5,048 nucleotides of DNA from the NCBI GenBank assembly GCA_012031335.1, contig JAAUTT010000433.1, forward strand, positions 1 to 5,048. The letters are read 5' to 3'. The notes beneath the pieces were generated by a model. That model searched no databases, was not told the DNA's origin, and saw only the letters and a list, made by a program, of their open reading frames with translations. The position numbers were made by a program, and so were the translations under genes. Positions 1 through 5,048 of the stretch are shown here, in pieces. Positions within the stretch are counted from its first letter, which is position 1. Every line of letters begins with the position of its first letter. The DNA comes from Bacteroidales bacterium. GTDB lineage: Bacteria > Bacteroidota > Bacteroidia > Bacteroidales > JAAUTT01.

Positions 1-2
1 AG

Positions 3-23
3 CTGCCTGTCACCCTTTTTTAA
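3..23 (+). CDS. Possible C-terminal tail of an ECF sigma factor gene (partial)
   Basis: One frame reads LPVTLF and then a TAA stop at 21-23. In Bacteroidota, the gene directly before a FecR anti-sigma gene of this type is very often its ECF sigma factor, and a short hydrophobic tail is compatible with such proteins. Six codons are far too few to identify a family, so this rests almost entirely on gene order. The stop would lie about 47 bases before the ATG at 71, a normal spacing for a sigma/anti-sigma pair. The alternative is that the whole 1-70 stretch is intergenic. Confidence 0.2.
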   Translation: MPVTLF

Positions 24-38
24 GTTACACCTGTCTTA
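12..38 (+). promoter_or_regulatory. Candidate promoter ahead of fecR (ECF-like ACCC...GTCTTA)
   Basis: An ACCC followed by a T6 run (12-21) is separated by 17 bases from GTCTTA (33-38). This spacing suits a -35/-10 pair of the ECF sigma type, where the -10 often contains GTC. Such a site would let the sigma factor raise transcription of its own regulator. A second reading is a weak housekeeping -7 box at 42-50, TATATTTTG, which fits the Bacteroidota TAnnTTTG consensus imperfectly and has no convincing -33 TTTG. Both are pattern matches by eye. Confidence 0.25.
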
Positions 39-70
39 CGATATATTTTGAAAAACTTAGAAAAACACCT

Positions 71-143
71 ATGCCTGACATATAATTTACCTCATAATTA
101 AAAAGGCTTTCGAATACGTCTTGATAGTGAAGAGGCCAAATTA
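71..143 (+). pseudogene. 5' end of fecR, disrupted reading frame
   Basis: The FecR-like N-terminus is split over frames. From 79 one frame reads HIIYLIIKKAFEYVL up to about 123, but it has no start codon and begins after a TGA at 76-78. The frame of the main gene is open back to 102 and reads DSEEAKLLQHWISDSPEN from 123 onward. Joined, IIYLIIKKAFEYVL-DSEEAKLLQHW looks like the usual start of Bacteroidota FecR proteins, where a helical N-terminus binds the sigma factor. One missing base near 121-125 (for example GG read as G) would join the two. The only suitable start, the ATG at 71 (MPD), needs another missing base near 79-81. Either the copy is damaged or the assembly has small indels here. 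Confidence 0.6.
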
Positions 144-1178
144 TTGCAGCATTGGATTTCAGATAGTCCCGAAAACCTGAAATATTTTAATGAGGTCTGT
201 GATATCTGGACTGCTTACGGGGAACATTTACATAACGACTATGATCCGTTGGAGGCATTGGATAAGGTAAGAAACCGGCTTGGTGGATTTTTGGAAAACA
301 AGGAAAAAAAGGCAAGAGGTTTGACAGGTTTATGGTTAAAAGTTGCGGCATTCATCCTTGCCTTAATTGCTGTTGGCTGGCTGAGCTATTATGCAGGAAA
401 CAGGCAAACCGGTTTAACGCCCGAAATTACCGAAATAGAATCTCCTATGGGATCCCGTACAAAGGTCAATCTTCCCGATGGAACAAAGGTTTGGCTAAAT
501 GGTGGCAGTATGTTAAAATTCAGCAGCAGATTTAATAAGTCCGACAGGATAGTTTCCATTACCGGCGAAGGATATTTCGATGTTATGCACCGGAAAGAAC
601 TTCCATTTGTTGTTAATACGCACGAAATCAGGATTAAAGTGTTGGGAACCACCTTTAACATTAAAGCTTATCCCGACGACGGGTCGATTGAAACTACCCT
701 GGAAAGGGGATCACTGTCCATCGAAAAAATGTCGTCCGGAGGGACTTCCATGCCTCAAACAATATTGGCGCCTAATCAAAGGGCTACTTATATAAAGATG
801 AACGGCAAAGTTCATCTCTCGGAAGAAGATAAAAAAGCTACAATGAATAATTCTCCCGATCCGATTAAACCCCTGAGGGAAAAATTGCTGATTTCAAAGA
901 GAATTGATACACAAGTCTATACATCATGGAAAGAAAATAAACTCGTTTTCAGGAACGAACCGTTCGAAAGCCTTATTTTAAAACTTGAACGTTGGTATGG
1001 TGTAAACATTATCGTAAAAGATGATGAAATAAATAATTACCATTTTAACGGAACCTTCGAAAAAGAAACCATACACGATGTATTAGATATCATTCATTTT
1101 GCTCTTCCGATAAAATACTCGGTAAATCACGATTTGATTACGATAACATTTGATAAAGGAGTGAGAAAAACTAAATAA
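144..1178 (+). CDS. FecR family anti-sigma factor, inner-membrane regulator
   Basis: This is a single-pass inner-membrane regulator that keeps an ECF sigma factor inactive (or primes it) until the partner outer-membrane transporter signals substrate. Numbered from the TTG at 144: residues 1-60 are the rest of the cytoplasmic sigma-binding region (HWISDSPENLKYFNEV is typical); about 64-84 form the transmembrane helix; about 97-195 are the FecR domain, with SPMGSRTKVNLPDGTKVWLN, GEGYFDV, PFVV and VLGTTFNIKAY as hallmarks; about 265-337 are the C-terminal DUF4974 domain, STN-like in pattern. The TTG is not the real start, because homology-like sequence runs on upstream in two frames. The corrected protein would be about 370 residues, a normal length. 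It lies 152 bases before susC and in the same direction, the classic sigma/FecR/SusC arrangement. Family assignment is firm; the specific sigma partner and ligand are unknown. Confidence 0.93.
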   Translation: MQHWISDSPENLKYFNEVCDIWTAYGEHLHNDYDPLEALDKVRNRLGGFLENKEKKARGLTGLWLKVAAFILALIAVGWLSYYAGNRQTGLTPEITEIESPMGSRTKVNLPDGTKVWLNGGSMLKFSSRFNKSDRIVSITGEGYFDVMHRKELPFVVNTHEIRIKVLGTTFNIKAYPDDGSIETTLERGSLSIEKMSSGGTSMPQTILAPNQRATYIKMNGKVHLSEEDKKATMNNSPDPIKPLREKLLISKRIDTQVYTSWKENKLVFRNEPFESLILKLERWYGVNIIVKDDEINNYHFNGTFEKETIHDVLDIIHFALPIKYSVNHDLITITFDKGVRKTK

Positions 1179-1232
1179 AACCATTTCAATTACTAATTAT
1201 AAAAACAGATGCCTATGACATAAAACAAAAAC

Positions 1233-1259
1233 CGGAAGATGACAAAATAACATCTTCCG
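1233..1259 (+). repeat. Inverted repeat, leader hairpin 1
   Basis: CGGAAGATG (1233-1241) pairs perfectly with CATCTTCCG (1251-1259) around a 9-base A-rich loop. The 9-bp stem should be stable in RNA. Its left arm can instead pair with the left arm of the next hairpin. Confidence 0.75.
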
Positions 1260-1273
1260 ATCCGCTTTCAAGC

Positions 1274-1293
1274 CTTCCGGTTGCCGCCGGAAG
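1274..1293 (+). repeat. Inverted repeat, leader hairpin 2
   Basis: CTTCCGG (1274-1280) pairs with CCGGAAG (1287-1293) around the loop TTGCCG, giving a GC-rich 7-bp stem that ends 37 bases before the susC start codon. Its arms repeat the core of hairpin 1, so the two hairpins share interchangeable arms. Confidence 0.7.
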
Positions 1294-1330
1294 TAACCTG
1301 AGTGTATAATTTAATAACTACTTCAAAATT

Positions 1331-4267
1331 ATGAAAAAAAAGTCAGAATCCACCTCTCATGTCTATGAGAGATTAACTAAACTATTGCTGATTATGAAAA
1401 TTACCTTGATGCTTGTACTTATAGGTACGCTTACGGTTTCTGCATCCGTTTATTCCCAGGCAACAAAACTTAGCCTGAATTTAAAGGATGCAACTGTTCG
1501 TCAGGTGCTGGATGAGGTTGAAAAACAATCCGATTTCAGGTTTTTTTATCTTGATGAACAGATTGATGTAGGCCGAAAAGTGGATGTCACATTTAAAAAC
1601 GAAGGAGTTGAGGACATCCTAACTTCCATTTTCGATGTGAACCAGATAAAATATAAGGTCTTTGACAATAACCTCATTGTACTCACTCCGGCTTTTAATT
1701 TCGTTTCCGTTGCCCAGAACTTCCGGGTAACGGGTAATGTAACAGATGCTGCAACCGGCGAAGCGCTGCTGGGTGTCAACGTTGTGGTACAGGGTACAAC
1801 TTTAGGGGTTGTTACTGATCTCGACGGAAATTATACTATCGAGGTTCCAAATGAGAATTCAACCCTGGTATTTTCATTTATAGGGTATGCCTCTCAAACG
1901 GTATCTGTTTCGGGAAGAAACGTTATTGACATCCGGCTCGAAACCGACACCAAAAGTCTGGAAGAAGTAGTGGTGGTAGGTTATGGTGTTCAAAAGAAAA
2001 AATTAACTACCGGAGCTAACCTCAATGTAAAGGGCGAACAGATTGAAGCGCTTAAAACGCCTACTGTTATGGATGCGCTAAAGGGTATTACCCCGGGTGT
2101 AAATATTACTCAGAATAATGGCCAGCCGGGTGCTTCAAATAAAATCTATATCCGGGGGCAGGGTACAATTGGTAATTCCAATCCCTTGTATGTGGTCGAT
2201 GGTGTGGTCCAGGGAAATATCGACTATCTCAGTCCCAGTGATATCGAAAGTGTCGATGTTCTGAAAGATGCCGCTTCGGCAGCTATTTATGGCAACCGGG
2301 GAGCCAATGGGGTCATTCTTGTTACCACCAAACAGGGCCGAAAAAATATGAAACCGGTTATTACGTACGATGGTTATTACGGAATACAAAATGTTTATAA
2401 GAAACCGGATCTTCTAAATGCTCAGGAATACGCTCAGATATTGGACGAATCGGTTGTGAATGCCGGATTATCTCCTCATGATTATACAACTATGGTTCCC
2501 GGCTGGGAAAGAATTCAAAGTGGTGAATGGAATGGTACTAACTGGTTCGAAGAAATGATGGTTAAAAATGCTCCTGTAACGAGCCATGCTTTTGGTATTC
2601 AGGGGGGATCGGAAAAAGCCATTTATTCAGTCGGGGCTTCCAATTACGATCAAGATGGAATTTTCGGAAAACAATCCAATTCGTATTATAAAAGAACGAA
2701 CTTCAGGATCAACTCCGAATATATCCTTAAATCCAATTCCAATTTCGATGTGGTTAAAATCGGAGAAAATATCACCTTTACTAAAACGAAAAACAATTCG
2801 GTACGCCAGGGAAATATTTATTGGAACGACGTACATAATGCATTGGTGGCAAGTCCTTTTCTACCATTGTACGACGAGAATGGCAACTATCATAAAACGA
2901 TTGACGGATGGAATTCTTCCGATCCAAACCCCGCTGCTCTCATGGAATATAATACCAAATATGGCGAGAACGATAACAACCAGATCGTTGCTGCATTCTA
3001 CCTTGTGATACAACCTGTTAAAAATCTGAAATTACGTTCGAGTTTTGATTACAACGCATTTTGGGGGACCAGCAGAAACTGGGTGCCGGAATATAACCTG
3101 GGGCAAAGGTATATCACCGATGGGGACAGGGTACAGCAAAATGCCTGGTCGGGCTCTGGGTATACTCAGTATAACACAATTTCGTACGCAACAAGTATAA
3201 ATAATAACCACAACTTCTCGGCTATGGTTGGTAACAGTATCGAGAAAACGCTTAAAAACGAAACCTTAAGCATATCCAACCGCAACAGTCTTTTTCAGGA
3301 TTATCAGCATGCTTATATTTCAAATACCGGAGCTCCTGGAGCAGCCAATAATACCGCTATAACCGGAAGGGACGACTATGGATGGGCTATGATGTCCTAT
3401 TTTGGTCGTTTCGAATATAATTTCAAGGAAACTTACCTGCTATCGGCAATGCTGCGGTCCGATGGGTCCTCGCGCTTTACCAAAGAAAACCGGTGGGGCT
3501 ATTTTCCTTCTGTTTCGGCCGGTTGGGTTATCAGCAATGAACCTTTTATGTCAAAAACTTCAGGTTTTCTAGACTTCCTGAAACTGCGTGCCAGCTGGGG
3601 TCAGGTGGGGAACGAAAGTGTAAGTAGCTTTCTCTGGTCGTCTACCATTTCTTATCTGAACAGTGGTAACGCTTTTTATAACTGGTCGTATGGCTTCAAC
3701 CCCGATAAAACAACACGCAATATAGGAACAGCTCCCGCAAGGATAGCAAATCCCGATATTGGTTGGGAAGTTTCGCAACAGATTAATGTTGGTTTCGATG
3801 CCAATTTCCTGAAATCAAGATTGAGAGCTACGTTAGACTGGTATAAAAAAGATACCAAAGATTGGCTCGTTCTTACAAACATTCCTGTAAACAATGGTAT
3901 AAGCGGTATAACTGTAAATGGCGGACAGGTAACGAACAAAGGATTGGAACTATCGCTTGCCTGGAACGAAACACTCGAAGATCTCAATTATGGGGCTACT
4001 ATCGCTTTTTCGCACAATAAAAATGAAATTACCGATATTGAAAATTCAGAAGGAATTATCCACGGCCCTTCCAATGTTTTAAGTCAGGGTACAGGCGAAT
4101 TTTACAGGGCACAGGTTGGCTATCCTATCGGATATTTCTGGGGCTACGAAACGGATGGCGTTATGCAGAATGAAGCTGAAGCTGCAGCTTGGGTTGCTCC
4201 TGCCGGGGCAAAAATGCCGGCCAGCCTTATTTCCCCGATCAGAAACCGGGCGACCTCAGGTGGGTAG
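1331..4267 (+). CDS. susC: SusC/RagA-family TonB-dependent outer-membrane transporter with STN domain (frameshifted, N-terminal part)
   Basis: This gene encodes the TonB-energised outer-membrane channel of a SusCD-type uptake complex. Domains in order: a basic N-terminus and hydrophobic signal segment at about 18-40, cleaved near 41-45; an STN (secretin/TonB short N-terminal) signalling domain at about 46-118; a carboxypeptidase-regulatory-like beta domain at about 131-206; a TonB-box/linker region EEVVVVGYG (211-219); a plug at about 225-335 with the family signature PLYVVDG, DIESVDVLKDAASAAIYG and NRGANGVILVTTKQG; then the beta-barrel. The STN domain marks it as the receptor that signals to the FecR upstream. 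The A-rich ATG at 1331 is preferred over the ATG at 1394, since related transporters have a similar basic extension before the signal helix. The frame ends at TAG 4265-4267 after an out-of-frame tail that starts at about residue 962. The transported substrate cannot be told from sequence. Confidence 0.95.
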   Translation: MKKKSESTSHVYERLTKLLLIMKITLMLVLIGTLTVSASVYSQATKLSLNLKDATVRQVLDEVEKQSDFRFFYLDEQIDVGRKVDVTFKNEGVEDILTSIFDVNQIKYKVFDNNLIVLTPAFNFVSVAQNFRVTGNVTDAATGEALLGVNVVVQGTTLGVVTDLDGNYTIEVPNENSTLVFSFIGYASQTVSVSGRNVIDIRLETDTKSLEEVVVVGYGVQKKKLTTGANLNVKGEQIEALKTPTVMDALKGITPGVNITQNNGQPGASNKIYIRGQGTIGNSNPLYVVDGVVQGNIDYLSPSDIESVDVLKDAASAAIYGNRGANGVILVTTKQGRKNMKPVITYDGYYGIQNVYKKPDLLNAQEYAQILDESVVNAGLSPHDYTTMVPGWERIQSGEWNGTNWFEEMMVKNAPVTSHAFGIQGGSEKAIYSVGASNYDQDGIFGKQSNSYYKRTNFRINSEYILKSNSNFDVVKIGENITFTKTKNNSVRQGNIYWNDVHNALVASPFLPLYDENGNYHKTIDGWNSSDPNPAALMEYNTKYGENDNNQIVAAFYLVIQPVKNLKLRSSFDYNAFWGTSRNWVPEYNLGQRYITDGDRVQQNAWSGSGYTQYNTISYATSINNNHNFSAMVGNSIEKTLKNETLSISNRNSLFQDYQHAYISNTGAPGAANNTAITGRDDYGWAMMSYFGRFEYNFKETYLLSAMLRSDGSSRFTKENRWGYFPSVSAGWVISNEPFMSKTSGFLDFLKLRASWGQVGNESVSSFLWSSTISYLNSGNAFYNWSYGFNPDKTTRNIGTAPARIANPDIGWEVSQQINVGFDANFLKSRLRATLDWYKKDTKDWLVLTNIPVNNGISGITVNGGQVTNKGLELSLAWNETLEDLNYGATIAFSHNKNEITDIENSEGIIHGPSNVLSQGTGEFYRAQVGYPIGYFWGYETDGVMQNEAEAAAWVAPAGAKMPASLISPIRNRATSGG

Positions 4268-4824
4268 ATCAGAATAAAGATGGTGTAATCGATGAAAAAG
4301 ACAAGGTGATGATTGGAAATCCAAACCCCGACTATATACTTGGCTTCCAGTTAAATTTCGGTTATAAAGGTTTCACGATTAACGCCACTGCAAACGGCTC
4401 TTTTGGTCAACAGATTGCAAAATCTTACAGGTCATTTGCCGATAGCTATAAAAATAACTTTACCACCGATGTGTTTAAACGCTGGCATGGTGAAGGTACT
4501 TCCGATAAATTTCCCCGCCTGCTCTCAACACCGCACCGTAATACCCAAAACCTGTCGGATATATATATCCAGAACGGAAATTTCCTGAGAATCAGCAATG
4601 TTACGGTTGGATACGATATTAAACGGGTAATAAAAGCGCTGCCTCTTAATGAAGTAAGATTCTACATTACTGCCCGGAATCTTTACACTTTTACCAATTA
4701 CGATGGTATGGATCCTGAAATTGGTTCGAGCGGCGGAACCACCGATAACTGGGCAACAGGTATCGACCTTGGTTTATATCCATCGGCCAGAACTTATTTA
4801 TTCGGTGTTAGTGTTAAGTTTTAA
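4189..4824 (+). CDS. susC: SusC/RagA transporter, C-terminal barrel part after the frameshift
   Basis: This is the rest of the same susC gene in the -1 frame, not a separate gene. Its nominal TTG at 4189 is an artefact; real transporter sequence begins about nine codons in (NAGQPYFPDQKPGDLRW). It contains the common SusC segment VDQNKDGVIDEKDKVMIGNP with a DxNxDGxxD...D loop, which resembles a calcium-binding EF-hand/dockerin-like loop (nucleotides 4267-4302). The final barrel strands follow and the protein ends in SARTYLFGVSVKF, the terminal aromatic residue that outer-membrane barrels use for assembly by the BAM machinery. Joined with the upstream part it gives about 1164 residues, normal for an STN-containing SusC. 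Unless the frame is restored, the first part would lack these last strands and could not form a closed barrel. Confidence 0.92.
   Translation: MGCSCRGKNAGQPYFPDQKPGDLRWVDQNKDGVIDEKDKVMIGNPNPDYILGFQLNFGYKGFTINATANGSFGQQIAKSYRSFADSYKNNFTTDVFKRWHGEGTSDKFPRLLSTPHRNTQNLSDIYIQNGNFLRISNVTVGYDIKRVIKALPLNEVRFYITARNLYTFTNYDGMDPEIGSSGGTTDNWATGIDLGLYPSARTYLFGVSVKF
4210..4214 (+). other. Frameshift site in susC (A5 run, one A missing)
   Basis: The upstream frame reads GCA AAA ATG and the downstream frame reads GGC AAA AAT GCC. With six A instead of five the join becomes GAKNAGQPYFPDQKPGD, which is smooth and family-like. Without it the protein runs 17 residues out of frame to a TAG. The exact position is inferred: any one-base loss between about 4190 and 4265 would shift the frame, but the A run is the most likely place. 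Confidence 0.75.
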
Positions 4825-4872
4825 TTTCAAAAAGGTGTGAAATGTCCATGATCCGAAACGATCACGAATCAA

Positions 4873-4887
4873 GATGAACAATTCATC
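4873..4887 (+). repeat. Short inverted repeat
   Basis: GATGAA and TTCATC pair perfectly around a 3-base loop (CAA). It is not followed by a T-run, so it is not an obvious terminator. It may be part of the same inserted repeat as the neighbouring palindrome. Confidence 0.4.
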
Positions 4888-4895
4888 ATAGATCC

Positions 4896-4913
4896 CTGCC
4901 TGACGGTAGGCAG
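4896..4913 (+). repeat. REP-like palindrome CTGCCT-N6-AGGCAG
   Basis: CTGCCT (4896-4901) and AGGCAG (4908-4913) form a perfect 6-bp GC-rich stem around GACGGT, in an otherwise A/T-rich gap. It resembles short palindromes dispersed through many Bacteroidota genomes, often between genes; that link is from memory and cannot be tested on one copy. No T-run follows it. Confidence 0.55.
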
Positions 4914-4955
4914 ATTCCATATGACCTTTAACTAAAAAATTTTGTACATATGAAA
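4914..4955 (+). repeat. Imperfect direct repeat, copy 1 (decoy start ATGAAATAG)
   Basis: This block matches 5010-5048 at roughly 34 of 42 aligned positions, with short gaps. Both share ATTCCATA, ACCTTTAA, an A/T-rich stretch and TATGAAA. In this copy the ATG at 4950 is followed by AAA and then TAG, so it can start only a two-codon reading frame. It looks like an extra copy of the start region of the downstream gene. Confidence 0.6.
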
Positions 4956-4957
4956 TA

Positions 4958-5007
4958 GCCATGATTAATAAACACCAGGCGAAATGATTAAATTCCAACA
5001 TCATGGC
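4958..5007 (+). repeat. Inverted repeat GCCATGAT / ATCATGGC
   Basis: A perfect 8-bp dyad (4958-4965 and 5000-5007) encloses 34 bases and occupies nearly all the space between the two direct-repeat copies. It could mark the ends of a very small inserted element or fold the spacer into a hairpin. Eight bases is short enough that chance cannot be ruled out. Confidence 0.4.
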
Positions 5008-5009
5008 GT

Positions 5010-5048
5010 ATTCCATACAACCTTTAAAATAAATTTATACGTATGAAA
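5010..5048 (+). repeat. Imperfect direct repeat, copy 2 (start region of next gene)
   Basis: This is the second copy of the block at 4914-4955, shorter by three bases, and it runs into the ATG at 5043. ACCTTTAA followed by an A/T-rich stretch just before ATGAAA looks like a normal Bacteroidota translation start context without a Shine-Dalgarno sequence. Confidence 0.6.
5043..5048 (+). CDS. Start of next gene, presumably SusD/RagB-family lipoprotein (partial)
   Basis: Only ATG AAA (Met-Lys) is inside the window. SusC genes are almost always followed by the gene for the SusD-type surface lipoprotein that forms the lid over the transporter and captures substrate, and such lipoproteins usually begin Met-Lys. 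The identity is inferred from position only. Confidence 0.45.

Larger units (their letters stand above)
1179..1330 (+). promoter_or_regulatory. fecR-susC intergenic leader with hairpins
   Basis: The 152-base gap holds no gene. It contains two inverted repeats in a row (1233-1259 and 1274-1293) and ends in an A/T-rich stretch before the susC ATG. No T-run follows either hairpin, so neither looks like an intrinsic terminator. I found no good match to the TAnnTTTG -7 box or to the ACCC/GTCTTA pattern seen before fecR. susC may be read through from fecR or may use a promoter I cannot recognise. Structured 5' leaders are common before susC homologues and can be targets of antisense RNA control, but nothing here proves that. 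Confidence 0.5.
4825..5042 (+). other. Long susC-susD intergenic region with inverted repeats
   Basis: This 218-base gap is much longer than the usual few dozen bases between susC and susD. I see no convincing gene in it. It holds several dyads: TGATC/GATCA (4849-4864), GATGAA/TTCATC (4873-4887), the palindrome at 4896-4913 and GCCATGAT/ATCATGGC (4958-5007). It also holds two copies of an ATTCCATA...ACCTTTAA...TATGAAA block. The layout suggests that a small non-coding repeat was inserted or that the start region of the next gene was duplicated. The minus strand is open over most of it, but the translation has no recognisable domain. Confidence 0.5.

Noticed and set aside
332..795. Other open frames inside fecR on both strands
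   Set aside because: They overlap a clear FecR coding frame, and their translations look like out-of-frame reading with no family resemblance.
1233..1293. Leader hairpins as intrinsic terminators of fecR
   Set aside because: Neither stem is followed by a run of T, and both lie just before a gene in the same direction.
1306..1314. TATAATTTA before susC as a -7 box
   Set aside because: It differs at more than one key position from TAnnTTTG and has no suitable upstream TTTG at the right distance.
1546..3987. Open frames inside susC on both strands, including 2586-3008 on the + strand
   Set aside because: All lie within well-supported SusC sequence and have no independent start context or domain.
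4210..4214. Phase-variable homopolymer switch in susC
   Set aside because: Five A is too short for a typical slippage-driven phase-variable tract, and similar runs occur elsewhere in the gene. It is also not a full X XXY YYZ slippery heptamer in the upstream frame.
4189..4824. A separate small outer-membrane protein downstream of susC
   Set aside because: It overlaps the end of the first part, begins at an artificial TTG and is exactly the missing C-terminal barrel of SusC.
4798..5016. 72-codon open frame on the minus strand across the susC-susD gap
   Set aside because: No recognisable domain, it overlaps the end of susC, and its sequence is largely the translation of palindromic and repeated non-coding DNA. 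Probably a chance opening.

Overview
The window looks like a piece of a Bacteroidota (Bacteroidetes) chromosome. It carries a FecR-type anti-sigma factor, then a SusC/RagA-type TonB-dependent transporter with an N-terminal STN domain, and finally the first two codons of another gene, whose position suggests the SusD-type surface lipoprotein. Genes start in A/T-rich contexts without a Shine-Dalgarno sequence, as is usual in this phylum. The general look of the proteins recalls environmental Bacteroidales/Marinilabiliales, but the genus cannot be fixed from the sequence.

Layout, all on the + strand. Bases 1-143 hold a possible last few codons of an ECF sigma gene, a candidate promoter, and the 5' end of fecR, which cannot be read in one frame. 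Bases 144-1178 are the intact body of FecR (transmembrane segment, FecR domain, C-terminal STN-like domain). Bases 1179-1330 are a leader with two hairpins that could also pair with each other in a different way. Bases 1331-4824 are susC, broken by a one-base frameshift at an A5 run (4210-4214) into a 978-codon and a roughly 200-codon part; restoring one A gives a normal transporter of about 1164 residues. Bases 4825-5042 are an unusually long susC-susD gap with small inverted repeats, a REP-like palindrome and an imperfect duplication of the downstream gene's start region. An ATG at 5043 opens the next gene.

How the parts work together, from family knowledge: the transporter binds an oligosaccharide (or other large nutrient) with its SusD partner, and the periplasmic STN domain signals occupancy to FecR. 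FecR spans the inner membrane and controls an ECF sigma factor that switches on the susC/susD operon. The substrate is not revealed, because no glycan-degrading enzyme lies in the window.

No clearly new system is visible. The points that deserve a second look are the reading-frame breaks in both major genes (which may be uncorrected sequencing indels), the alternative leader hairpins before susC, and the duplicated start region before the presumed susD.
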